Shown here one piece after another: positions 7,212-14,972 of a stretch of DNA of 55,970 nucleotides. The position numbers and the translations under genes are program-made. The DNA is from Clostridia bacterium (lineage in GTDB: Bacteria > Bacillota > Clostridia > Peptostreptococcales > Anaerovoracaceae). Every line of letters begins with the position of its first letter. The first letter of the stretch is position 1. Where the stretch lies: the NCBI GenBank assembly GCA_024403185.1, contig JAKSSG010000006.1, positions 1 through 55,970 of the forward strand. The letters are read 5' to 3'. Below the pieces are notes generated by a model. That model did not search any database and was not told where the DNA came from. It worked only from the letters and a program-made list of their open reading frames with translations.

Positions 7212-7460
7212 ACGTTTCAATCAGCGGAATGAAGGATCGTACATATTCAGGAAAAGCAAAGAAGCAGAGTCTTGTAATTAAATTTGGTGAAGAAAAATTA
7301 ATCGAAGACCGATTACAAACTTTGTTATGAAAACAATACTAAAGTCGGTGCAGCAAAAGTAGAAGTGTTTTTTAATGGAAACTATTCCGGAGATATAGAA
7401 GGCCTTAAATTTGCTATCAATCCTGTAACACCATCGATTAAGTCGATAACAGCCGGCTGA
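7212..7460 (+). pseudogene. Surface-protein repeat remnant (YSGK...TDYKLCYENN type) with frameshift
   Basis: One frame reads VSISGMKDRTYSGKAKKQSL and on to a stop. The next frame continues with TDYKLCYENNTKVGAAKVEV, then FNGNYSGDIEGLKFAINP and SIKSITAG, ending at TGA 7458. Joined, they reconstruct one Clostridia extracellular beta repeat: 'YTGKAKKPSLTVK... TDYTVSYKNNTKVGTAKVTVTGKGNYSGTI... F.INP', followed by the start of a fibronectin-III linker. A single frameshift near 7300-7320 separates the halves. There is no start or signal peptide, so it is a stranded piece of a large surface protein. The stretch 7461-7646 after it holds nothing recognisable. Confidence 0.65.
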
Positions 7461-7646
7461 CCGATAATTCTGGCCGAAAATGTATGCATAAGAAATATGA
7501 ATAGGGGCAAAGAGGAAAATAAAAGAATAGTTAAATTATCCCAGCGATAGGGTCTGAAAGAGAAGGCTGCTGCATGATTCAAGGGCATGGGGAAGATGAA
7601 CAATCACGAATGTACAGGTACGAATAGAGAAAAGAGGAGAAATAAT

Positions 7647-8153
7647 ATGGGCAGCCCGGCGAACATTATTACAGGAGTACGCATTCTCTTGAGCCTGGCG
7701 CTGCTGCCGGTTAAAGTATTTTCACCTGCATTCTATGTGTTCTACCTTGCGGCAGGACTGTCAGACATAATAGACGGTCCGGTGGCGCGCAAAACCAATA
7801 CAGAGTCAGAAGCGGGGCAAAGACTGGACAGTCTCGCAGACATAATATTTGTGGCAGCATGTATTGTTAAACTGTTTCCTGCACTTGAGATATCATGGTG
7901 GCTTCTGGTATGGACAGGAGCAATTGCAACCCTGAAAATATTCAATATTATCATGGGTCGCATAAGCAACAGACAGTTTACAATGCCTCACACGAAGATT
8001 AATAAAGTAACGGGCTTAATACTATTTGTTCTGCCACTGACATTGTCGATTATCAGTCTGAACTGCAGCGGAGCAGCTGTCTGCGTTCTTGCAAGCATAG
8101 CAGCAATTCATGAGTTAATTACTATAAGAGGTGCACATGAATATTCAGAATGA
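7647..8153 (+). CDS. CDP-alcohol phosphatidyltransferase family protein
   Basis: A 168-residue membrane protein with the full CDP-alcohol phosphotransferase signature: D40-x2-D43-G44-x2-A47-R48-x8-G57-x3-D61-x3-D65. The eight metal and substrate positions of the family are intact. About five to six hydrophobic segments surround it. Enzymes of this family join a CDP-linked lipid head to an alcohol (glycerol-phosphate, serine, inositol) at the cytoplasmic membrane face; the acceptor is not deducible. AGAGGAGA precedes ATG 7647; an in-frame ATG at 7587 lacks an RBS. It overlaps the following AlkD-like gene by 17 bp, so the two are probably co-transcribed. Confidence 0.85.
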   Translation: MGSPANIITGVRILLSLALLPVKVFSPAFYVFYLAAGLSDIIDGPVARKTNTESEAGQRLDSLADIIFVAACIVKLFPALEISWWLLVWTGAIATLKIFNIIMGRISNRQFTMPHTKINKVTGLILFVLPLTLSIISLNCSGAAVCVLASIAAIHELITIRGAHEYSE

Positions 8154-8814
8154 ACTGTTTAAATTACAGGAGATAAAATATGCGGAATTCCAGGCGAAAC
8201 TTACACCGACGCTTGCTCGCGAAAAAATCATAGGAGTTCGCGTTCCAGAGGTGAGAAGGCTTGCAAGGGCTATATATAAAGAGGGTGCTTATGAGGATTT
8301 CCTCAAACAGCTGCCACACAAATATTACGACGAGGACATGCTCCACGGCCTGATCCTTTCTGAGATGAAGGATTATGATGCCTGCGTGGCAGCAGTTGAC
8401 ACATTTCTGCCATATGTAAATAACTGGGCGGTTTGTGACATCATGTCTCCAAAGGTCTTCAAAAAGCATAAGCCGGAGCTGATGGAAAAGATAAAGGAAT
8501 GGGTATCATCGAAGGAAACCTATACCTGCAGATTCGGTATGGAAATGCTCATGTCACATTTTCTCGATGACGATTTCAAGCCTCAGTATCTGAAGATTCC
8601 CGCCGCAGTTCGCAGCGAAGAATACTACGTGAACATGATGACCGCATGGTTTTTCGCCACAGCACTTGCCAAGCAGTGGGATGCCACCATTCCATACATT
8701 GATAATAATAAGCTGGATGTCTGGACACACAACAAGACCATACAGAAGGCTCGCGAAAGCTATCGCATTACCGATGAGCAGAAGGAGTATCTTAAAGGCC
8801 TGAAGAGAAAATAG
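8137..8814 (+). CDS. DNA alkylation repair protein, AlkD-like
   Basis: A 225-residue all-helical protein of the AlkD/HEAT-like DNA glycosylase family. Typical segments are VRVPEVRRLAR near the N terminus, MLHGLILSEMK, NNWAVCDIMSPK, FGMEMLMSHFL, MMTAWFFATALAKQWD and the C-terminal DVWTHNKTIQKARESYRI. Family members remove or bind bulky or cationic alkylated bases. ATG 8137 is preceded by AGAGG; a GTG at 8131 is less well placed. It ends 50 bp before a strong terminator. Confidence 0.85.
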   Translation: MNIQNELFKLQEIKYAEFQAKLTPTLAREKIIGVRVPEVRRLARAIYKEGAYEDFLKQLPHKYYDEDMLHGLILSEMKDYDACVAAVDTFLPYVNNWAVCDIMSPKVFKKHKPELMEKIKEWVSSKETYTCRFGMEMLMSHFLDDDFKPQYLKIPAAVRSEEYYVNMMTAWFFATALAKQWDATIPYIDNNKLDVWTHNKTIQKARESYRITDEQKEYLKGLKRK

Positions 8815-8864
8815 ACGTGATTTAGAAGATACATGCATAGAAAATGATAATAAGTACAAAAAAG

Positions 8865-8917
8865 TTGCCCATGCAACTCTCGAAATGTCTAATTTGAGAA
8901 AACCATGGGCAATTTTT
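8865..8917 (+). terminator. Rho-independent terminator after AlkD-like gene
   Basis: TTGCCCATG (8865-8873) pairs perfectly with CATGGGCAA (8904-8912), with five T after it. An inner TCTC/GAGA pair extends the hairpin. Confidence 0.85.
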
Positions 8918-8995
8918 AGATGTATTAAAGCATAAGAAAAATAACCCGCACAAATCTGCGATAAATCCGTTAAGCCTATAGAGGAGGAATAATCC

Positions 8996-9469
8996 ATGGA
9001 TTTAAAAGAACAGTACGACAAACTCCTCCGATACTGTTACATGAAAACCAGAGACCGGTATCTGGCAGAGGACATCGTTCAGGAAACATTCCTGCGATTC
9101 TGGCAGAGCCGCACATATAAGGAAACCGGCAGGCAGATGGCATATCTGTATACCATAGCGAGAAATCTGTGCATGGATGAGTTCAGGAGGCCACGGACGG
9201 AGGATATTTCGGAATATGAAGGCCGATTATCCGACATGAAGGCCGGGCCGGAAAGGGTGGTAGAGAATCTTGATCTTGAGCAGGCTTTTGACGGGCTGCC
9301 GGAAGAACTTCGGGAGATAGTGGTTCTAAGGTATACCAGCGGACTGTCGGCAGAAGAAATCGGCAAGATGATGGGATTGTCCAGATTCGCGGTTAACAGG
9401 CGCGCAAAAGCAGGCTTACAGCTTTTGCAGAAAAATCTAAAGGAAGGAGGGCGTCAGGATGACAGATAG
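8996..9469 (+). CDS. ECF-type RNA polymerase sigma factor
   Basis: A 157-residue sigma-70 family protein of the ECF group. Region 2 is seen in YCYMKTRDRYLAEDIVQETF, followed by FLRFW and the helix AYLYTIARNLCMDEFRR. Region 4 is seen in LPEELREIVVLRYTSGLS, EEIGKMMGLSRFAVNRR. It has a strong GAGGAGG RBS (8981-8987) and overlaps by 11 bp the following membrane protein gene. An ABC transporter follows. In this arrangement the membrane protein may hold the sigma factor until a signal, probably envelope stress or an antimicrobial, releases it; this is inference from gene order. Confidence 0.9.
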   Translation: MDLKEQYDKLLRYCYMKTRDRYLAEDIVQETFLRFWQSRTYKETGRQMAYLYTIARNLCMDEFRRPRTEDISEYEGRLSDMKAGPERVVENLDLEQAFDGLPEELREIVVLRYTSGLSAEEIGKMMGLSRFAVNRRAKAGLQLLQKNLKEGGRQDDR

Positions 9470-10172
9470 AGAACTGAAGAAACAACTTAAAAACGTTTAC
9501 AGCCTTGAAGAAAGTGACAGCGGCAAGGCATTTGTCAGAAAGCATGAACAGCGGGGAATGCGTCTTGGAGAAATAATGCTTCTTGAAACCAAATATCTGG
9601 GACTTAGAAGTGCAGGCTGCGGACTGGCTCTTTGCCTGATGCTTTCCCTGATTGCGAAAACAGGAACGGTCCACTCCATGTGGGTGCTGTCTTCAATACT
9701 GCCAATCTGTGTGCTTGCCTGCATTACAGCCATAGACAAATCGGAAAGGCATGGAATGGGTGAATTTGAGGCAGCCAGTCGGTTTTCACTTAGAATGATA
9801 ATAGCAACAAGGATGATGATTCTTGGCATTTTCAGTCTCGTGATTATTGTGCTGGGAACAGTTGTGATTAAGAGCGTATTTGATATCGGTCTGCTGCAGG
9901 TTCTGAACTGCATATGTTTACCGTATCTGCTTAATATCATGGGCTGTCTGATAGTGATCAGAAGATGGCACGCCAGGGAGAACATCTACGGGTGCTGTGG
10001 TGTGACTTTCGCCACATGCATAATTCCGTATCTTGTAGAAAGATCAGAATATATCAGTTCTGTTTCACAGGGCTGGATAGGGGCGGTAATGGTACTGGTT
10101 CTCATAGTGACGATTGTTGAATGCATATTATATTTTAGAGAAAGTGAGAGTTTATCATGGAACTTGTATTAG
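9459..10172 (+). CDS. Membrane protein, candidate regulator of the adjacent ECF sigma factor
   Basis: A 237-residue protein. The first 50 or so residues are charged and cytoplasmic-looking (MTDRELKKQLKNVYSLEESD), followed by six hydrophobic segments in three pairs. It overlaps the sigma gene before it and the ABC ATPase gene after it (by 16 bp), so the three are translationally coupled. No recognised anti-sigma zinc motif is present. Similar sigma / membrane protein / ABC sets occur in Clostridia, where the membrane protein is annotated as hypothetical. Function is inferred from position only. Confidence 0.7.
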   Translation: MTDRELKKQLKNVYSLEESDSGKAFVRKHEQRGMRLGEIMLLETKYLGLRSAGCGLALCLMLSLIAKTGTVHSMWVLSSILPICVLACITAIDKSERHGMGEFEAASRFSLRMIIATRMMILGIFSLVIIVLGTVVIKSVFDIGLLQVLNCICLPYLLNIMGCLIVIRRWHARENIYGCCGVTFATCIIPYLVERSEYISSVSQGWIGAVMVLVLIVTIVECILYFRESESLSWNLY

Positions 10173-10852
10173 AGAATATTTCGAAGGGGTACAAAGATAA
10201 AATTGCCGTACAGAATGTGTCCGGGACATTTGAATCCGGAGTAATCGGACTGCTGGGTGCAAACGGTGCAGGTAAAACTACACTGATGCGAATGATTTGC
10301 GGACTGATAAGGCCAACAGAAGGAAAGGTTACATTTGACGGAATGGGAACGTCCCAAGAAATGTATCGTGATGCCATTGGTTATCTGCCACAGGACTTCG
10401 GATATTATCCGAATTTTACAGGAAGAGATTTTCTTATGTATATGGCAGCACTTAAAGGACTTGATAAGAGGGCAGCCAGAAGAAGATGCGAGGAACTGCT
10501 CAAGGTTGTGAACCTTGAAGATGTTGCAGGCAAGAAAATAAAGAACTATTCAGGCGGAATGAAGCAGAGACTGGGGATTGCTCAGGCGGTTCTTAATGAT
10601 CCTAAACTGATTATTCTTGACGAACCTACGGCAGGACTTGACCCTAAGGAAAGAGTTCGTTTCCGCAACCTGATTGCGGAGCTTGGAAAGGATGCCATTG
10701 TAATTCTTTCCACACACATTGTGTCCGATGTGGAACACATAGCTGACCGTATTCTGATGATGAAAGAGGGGAAAATCATTTTTGATGGCAGACTGGATAA
10801 CATCGGAATGGACCTTGAGGATTTTTACCTGAAAAAGTTTGAGGAGGATTAG
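10157..10852 (+). CDS. ABC transporter ATP-binding protein
   Basis: A 231-residue ATPase with Walker A GANGAGKTT (34-42), Q-loop GYLPQDFGYYP, signature YSGGMKQRLG, Walker B LIILDEPTAGLD and switch His in STHIVSDVE. The QDFGYYPNFT region is typical of the CcmA/BcrA-type exporters of peptides or for self-protection. It pairs with the permease three bases downstream. Confidence 0.92.
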   Translation: MELVLENISKGYKDKIAVQNVSGTFESGVIGLLGANGAGKTTLMRMICGLIRPTEGKVTFDGMGTSQEMYRDAIGYLPQDFGYYPNFTGRDFLMYMAALKGLDKRAARRRCEELLKVVNLEDVAGKKIKNYSGGMKQRLGIAQAVLNDPKLIILDEPTAGLDPKERVRFRNLIAELGKDAIVILSTHIVSDVEHIADRILMMKEGKIIFDGRLDNIGMDLEDFYLKKFEED

Positions 10853-10854
10853 AG

Positions 10855-11931
10855 ATGGGAACTTTATTTAAATATGAGATGAGAAAGGCTTTCTCTCAGA
10901 AGGCCTACTGGATTGCTATTGCCATAATGCTGCTGGTACTTCTGGCCAATGAGATGACACCAATAATAACAGGCAATTTCAAACCCAAGATGGAAAGGGA
11001 GAAGGCACTGTCAGGAACAGTAATTGATGATGAATTTCTGGCAAATGTGCAGCCGAATGAAACCGGAGCAGAGGATCCGATTACGTTTTTCATCAAGTCA
11101 TCCACGGGAAGCACAGATGTTACCGGGCATACCGCCGATGAACTGTATGCCAAGAGAACGGAAGTTAATACTAAACTAATGGCAGATGCAGGCATTTCAG
11201 AATCAGATCAGCAGTGGTGGCTGAACAAGGATAAAGAAAATGTTGCGCCGTTTAAATATACATACTGTACAGCATATTCATCCTATTTCGAAATTGCAGG
11301 ATACATTAACTTCATGTTATTGATTCTGGCAGCCATTGGGCTGGCGGGTCTTTACGCAGATGAAAAATCAAACAGAACTGATCAGCTGATATTCTGCACG
11401 AAGAACGGAAAGAAGAAACTCTTCAGTGTGAAGCTGCTGGTGGGAATGATAATGGGCCTGTTTACGGCGCTGGTACTTGTTCTGTTTGAGATAGCGCTAC
11501 TGACCGCACTGTTCGGTCTTGGAGGAGCGGAAACATATCTTCAGATAATGCTTCCTCCTTGCATGATACATATGAACATGGGTCAGACCATGATTATCAT
11601 GTCACTGTTCTTCATTATGGAATCACTGATTCTGTCAATAATAGCAATGGCTCTGTCCCAGTTCACAATGAACCATGTGGCCACAATAGGAATAATGATT
11701 TTTGTAATGTTCATGGCAATGATGAACATTCCTGAAAAGCTGGGAATCCTCTACAGCATCTGGAATTCAATTCCGGGATCAACAGTTGGAAGCTGGATGT
11801 TCAATGACTATCATCTGATAGGGCACATGACAAATCTTGTGTTTGTGCCGATATTGTGGCTCATATTTGCCGTGATACTTGTCCTGGCGGCAAGGGCTTC
11901 ATATGTTCACTACCAGGTGAAGGCAAGATAA
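10855..11931 (+). CDS. ABC transporter permease
   Basis: A 358-residue protein: one N-terminal membrane segment (AYWIAIAIMLLVLLANEM), an extracytoplasmic stretch of about 100 residues, then five or more membrane helices, the ABC-2 permease layout. The large outer loop and the pairing with a BcrA-like ATPase and an ECF sigma unit suggest export or sensing of a lipid or peptide compound. The substrate is unknown. Two terminators follow. Confidence 0.8.
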   Translation: MGTLFKYEMRKAFSQKAYWIAIAIMLLVLLANEMTPIITGNFKPKMEREKALSGTVIDDEFLANVQPNETGAEDPITFFIKSSTGSTDVTGHTADELYAKRTEVNTKLMADAGISESDQQWWLNKDKENVAPFKYTYCTAYSSYFEIAGYINFMLLILAAIGLAGLYADEKSNRTDQLIFCTKNGKKKLFSVKLLVGMIMGLFTALVLVLFEIALLTALFGLGGAETYLQIMLPPCMIHMNMGQTMIIMSLFFIMESLILSIIAMALSQFTMNHVATIGIMIFVMFMAMMNIPEKLGILYSIWNSIPGSTVGSWMFNDYHLIGHMTNLVFVPILWLIFAVILVLAARASYVHYQVKAR

Positions 11932-11961
11932 ACAGAGAAAAAGTTAAATAACAAAAAAAGG

Positions 11962-11992
11962 CAGGGCGTACGATTTGTGTACACCCTGTTTT
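11962..11992 (+). terminator. Rho-independent terminator after ABC operon
   Basis: CAGGGCGTAC (11962-11971) pairs with GTACACCCTG (11979-11988), apart from one C/A mismatch, and is followed by TTTT. Confidence 0.75.
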
Positions 11993-12012
11993 CGGCTGAT
12001 AACAGCTGCACG

Positions 12013-12046
12013 GCACGGAACCGCTTTACGCGGTTCTGTGCTTTTT
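12013..12046 (+). terminator. Second terminator in tandem
   Basis: GCACGGAACCGC (12013-12024) pairs with GCGGTTCTGTGC (12030-12041) around a tight TTTAC-type loop with one G-T pair, followed by TTTTT. Confidence 0.85.
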
Positions 12047-12048
12047 GT

Positions 12049-12054
12049 TATAAT
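12049..12054 (+). promoter_or_regulatory. -10 element of the cca operon promoter
   Basis: TATAAT directly follows the tandem terminator and lies 27 bp before the cca start. No strong -35 is visible; the terminator stem occupies that position. Confidence 0.4.
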
Positions 12055-12080
12055 TAAATCGGATTAAGGGGAAGAGGAAC

Positions 12081-13439
12081 ATGGAAGATAAACTGACAAA
12101 GGATATAGAAAAAGCAAGGGATATTGCAAAGGCAGCCGATGCCCGCGGGGGAAGAGCATTCTTCGCCGGCGGTTTTGTTCGTGATGAACTTCTGGACCTT
12201 GAAAATAAAGATATTGACGTCGAAGTACACGGTATTCCCGCCGAAGAGCTGAAAGAGATTCTGGAAGACTTTGGTGAAGTGATTACCATTGGCAAAAGCT
12301 TCGGCGTTTATTCTTTGCGTGGGCATAATATAGATATAGCCATGCCGAGAAAAGAGAAGAATACCGGCAGAGGCCACAGAGATTTTGAAATATTTACGGA
12401 TCCTTTCCTGGGCCCTGAGGCTGCGGCAAGGAGAAGAGATTTTACGATCAACTCCATCATGAAGGATGTTCTCAGCGGGGAAATCATTGACAGCTATGGA
12501 GGACGTGAAGACCTTGAAAAAGGAATACTGAGACATATTGACTCCGATGCATTTGTAGAGGATCCACTGAGGGTTCTGAGAGGCGCTCAGTTTGCGGCCA
12601 GATTCAATCTGAAGGTGGCACCGGAAACCATGGAACTCTGTCGCGGAATAGACATTTCAGAACTGCCGAAGGAGAGAGTTGAAGCGGAACTGGAAAAAGG
12701 TTTATGCAAGAGCAGCAGGCCTTCAGTTTTCTTTGAAGTCTTAAGAGAAATGAATCAGCTTGACATCTGGTTCCCTGAGCTTAAGAGGCTGATAGGACTT
12801 GAGCAGGACCCGGTCTTTCATCCTGAAGGAGATGTATGGGTTCATACAATGGAATGCCTCGACAAGGCGGTAAATTATCATGAGCAGGTGGAAGAACCCT
12901 TCAGATTCATGCTCGCCGTTCTGACTCACGACTTCGGAAAAGCTGAAGTGACGGAAGTGATAAAGGGCAGAATTCACTCATATGAACACGAGAAGGCGGG
13001 AGCACCTCTTATTGATAAATTCCTAAGAAGAATCACGGGTAACAGGGAAGTGATCAGCTACGTTGAAAACATGGCGCAGCTTCACATGAGACCGAACATG
13101 CTGGCCTATGATAAATCCACTGTCAAAGCCACAAACAGAATGTTCGATGAATCGGTCTGCCCGGAAGAGCTGATACTGTTCTCTGCAATTGATATGTCTT
13201 CCGAAAGATATGAGGGCGAAGGGGAAGATAATCTCAAATTCCTCAGAGAACGCCTTGAGATATTCAGGGAGCTCATGGCAAGGCCATATGTCATGGGAAG
13301 GGATCTTGTTGATGCGTGTCTTGAGCCCGATGAGAATTTCGGCGAAATACTGGAATATGCCCACAAGCTGAGACTTGCGGGAGTAGATAAAGAGCCGGCA
13401 CTGAAGCAGGTGCTTGCTTTTGCACGAAAAGGGAAATGA
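12081..13439 (+). CDS. cca: CCA tRNA nucleotidyltransferase with HD domain
   Basis: A 452-residue class II nucleotidyltransferase. The head motif is AGGFVRD (29-35), the metal-binding pair is D44-x-D46 (KDIDVEV), and RRRDFTINS and the EDPLRVLRGAQFAARF helix follow. The central HD domain has TMECLDKA and THDFGKAEV. Such proteins add or repair the 3'-CCA of tRNAs; the HD domain adds phosphohydrolase activity in some members. The start follows AAGAGG. It overlaps the Y-family polymerase by four bases (ATGA), so the two are co-translated. A poly(A) polymerase role is possible but less likely in Clostridia. Confidence 0.9.
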   Translation: MEDKLTKDIEKARDIAKAADARGGRAFFAGGFVRDELLDLENKDIDVEVHGIPAEELKEILEDFGEVITIGKSFGVYSLRGHNIDIAMPRKEKNTGRGHRDFEIFTDPFLGPEAAARRRDFTINSIMKDVLSGEIIDSYGGREDLEKGILRHIDSDAFVEDPLRVLRGAQFAARFNLKVAPETMELCRGIDISELPKERVEAELEKGLCKSSRPSVFFEVLREMNQLDIWFPELKRLIGLEQDPVFHPEGDVWVHTMECLDKAVNYHEQVEEPFRFMLAVLTHDFGKAEVTEVIKGRIHSYEHEKAGAPLIDKFLRRITGNREVISYVENMAQLHMRPNMLAYDKSTVKATNRMFDESVCPEELILFSAIDMSSERYEGEGEDNLKFLRERLEIFRELMARPYVMGRDLVDACLEPDENFGEILEYAHKLRLAGVDKEPALKQVLAFARKGK

Positions 13440-14791
13440 TGAGAGATAATGAACACACTTACATATGCATAGATCTGAAGTCCTTTTACGCGTCCGTTGA
13501 ATGCGTTGAGAGAGGGCTGGATCCCATGACGGCAAATCTGGTTGTTGCGGATCCTGAGCGTTCGGAGAAGACCATATGCCTTGCAGTGTCGCCCAACATG
13601 AAGAAGCTGGGTGTCAAAAACCGCTGCAGGGTTTTTGAGATTCCCAAGGGAATCGATTACGTAATGGCCCAGCCGAGAATGCAGAAATACATAGATTATG
13701 CGGCGGAAATTTACGGAATTTATCTGAAGTATTTTTCGGCGGAGGACATACACGTTTATTCAATTGACGAGGTCTTCATCGACGTTACCGCCTATCTCGG
13801 CATGTACGGGTGCAGGACGAAGGAGCTGGCCATCAGGGTCATGGAGGATGTCTACGACAATATCGGCGTACGTGCCACATGCGGCATCGGAAGCAATCTC
13901 TATCTGACAAAAATTGCCCTGGACATTTCGGCCAAGCACGCTGAAGATTTCATAGGCGTTCTTGACGAAAAGTCCTACCGCAAAACTCTGTGGGATCACA
14001 GGCCTCTGACGGATTTCTGGCGCATCGGTCCCGGAATTGCACGTCGCCTGGAGAAGGTGGGAATCTTCACCATGGGAGATATTGCAAAGGCAGACGAGGA
14101 TCTTCTTTATGACATGTTCGGTGTGGATGCGGAGCTTCTCATTGACCACGCATGGGGGCGTGAACCGGTTACCATTGCAGATATCAAGAACTATCATCCA
14201 CAGGCAAAAAGCCTTACAAGCGGTCAGGTCCTCATGAGGGACTATTCCTTTGAAGAAGGCAGAACCATTGTGGCTGAAATGGCTGAAGCAATGTGCCTGG
14301 ACCTGGTCGAAAAAGGTCTGGTTACGGATTCAATAACTCTGTCGGTCGGCTATGCCAAATCAACTCTTCCGGGAGGCGCGGCTGATGCTGCCGGCGGAAG
14401 ATTCGGACGCTACGGTCATCGTGATGGCGGCACTGTCAGATTCGAAGGCGGGAGCTGTGAAAGCTCCGTAATAGTGCCTGAAGTCCTGCTTTTGTATGAG
14501 AGAAGCGTTGATTCGAAACGCATGGTGAGACGCATGAACATGTCCTGCAACAATGTGCGTGAAGATACGGGAGCAAGGCAGATGAACCTCTTCGAAATGG
14601 CAGCCGAGGAGCAGAAGGCAAGGCCTCAGGAGGAGATTCTGGAGAAGGATAAAAAGCTCATGGAGGCAGAGCTTGCCATAAAGGAAAAGTACGGTAAAAA
14701 CGCCGTTTTCAAGGGCGTTAACATGCATGAGGAATCTACGGGAAGAGAGAGAAACAGGCAGATAGGAGGACACAAGAGTGGAGAAAAATAA
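13436..14791 (+). CDS. Y-family DNA polymerase (UvrX/DinB-like)
   Basis: A 451-residue translesion polymerase. The catalytic acids are Asp13 in IDLKSFYASVE, and Asp111 and Glu112 in YSIDEVFID. The thumb HhH segment is WRIGPGIARRLEKVGI, and the little-finger region starts near SLTSGQVLMRDY. In the little finger there is a Gly/Arg-rich insert (GGRFGRYGHRDGG). The C-terminal tail is charged and helical. A QMNLFEM segment near residue 385 resembles a beta-clamp-binding motif. It is translationally coupled to cca and to a YolD-like small protein, the partner often found beside UvrX-type polymerases. Confidence 0.9.
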   Translation: MMRDNEHTYICIDLKSFYASVECVERGLDPMTANLVVADPERSEKTICLAVSPNMKKLGVKNRCRVFEIPKGIDYVMAQPRMQKYIDYAAEIYGIYLKYFSAEDIHVYSIDEVFIDVTAYLGMYGCRTKELAIRVMEDVYDNIGVRATCGIGSNLYLTKIALDISAKHAEDFIGVLDEKSYRKTLWDHRPLTDFWRIGPGIARRLEKVGIFTMGDIAKADEDLLYDMFGVDAELLIDHAWGREPVTIADIKNYHPQAKSLTSGQVLMRDYSFEEGRTIVAEMAEAMCLDLVEKGLVTDSITLSVGYAKSTLPGGAADAAGGRFGRYGHRDGGTVRFEGGSCESSVIVPEVLLLYERSVDSKRMVRRMNMSCNNVREDTGARQMNLFEMAAEEQKARPQEEILEKDKKLMEAELAIKEKYGKNAVFKGVNMHEESTGRERNRQIGGHKSGEK

Positions 14792-14918
14792 GAAGCAGAG
14801 ACCTAAGATGCCTGTGAGCCAGAGGGCCAAGCAGTTCATGCCTTTCGCGGCGGTGACAGGACTGGAGAAAGCGCTCAAGGCAAAGGAAGAGGAAATGGCC
14901 AAGAAAACAGGCAGGTAG
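14778..14918 (+). CDS. YolD-like small protein (46 residues)
   Basis: A GTG start at 14778 with AGGAGGA at 14764-14770 gives 46 residues. The core AKQFMPFAAVTGLEKAL matches the 'RAKQFMPFDAL.G..EAL' pattern of Clostridia YolD-like proteins, and the ends are Lys-rich. It overlaps the end of the polymerase gene. YolD-like proteins commonly sit next to Y-family polymerases and are thought to act with them in the DNA damage response. It is short enough to be missed by gene callers. Confidence 0.75.
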   Translation: MEKNKKQRPKMPVSQRAKQFMPFAAVTGLEKALKAKEEEMAKKTGR

Positions 14919-14930
14919 GGCTGCATTTTA

Positions 14931-14939
14931 TGGTATAAT
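14931..14939 (+). promoter_or_regulatory. Extended -10 promoter of the glycerol-3-phosphate dehydrogenase-like operon
   Basis: TGGTATAAT is a perfect extended -10 element 33 bp before ATG 14973; GGAGG precedes the start codon. A -35 hexamer is not evident. Confidence 0.5.
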
Positions 14940-14972
14940 ATACGGGCAAAAAACATTAACGGAGGAACACAA

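Noticed and set aside
7461-7646. Riboswitch or small gene before the CDP-alcohol phosphatidyltransferase
   Set aside because: No known riboswitch core, terminator or convincing short frame was found. The stretch looks like decayed DNA.
8943-8972. Possible ECF-type autoregulated promoter (AACC ... CGTTA) before the sigma gene at 8996
   Set aside because: The spacing of 21 bp does not fit known ECF promoters (about 16-17 bp between AAC and CGT).
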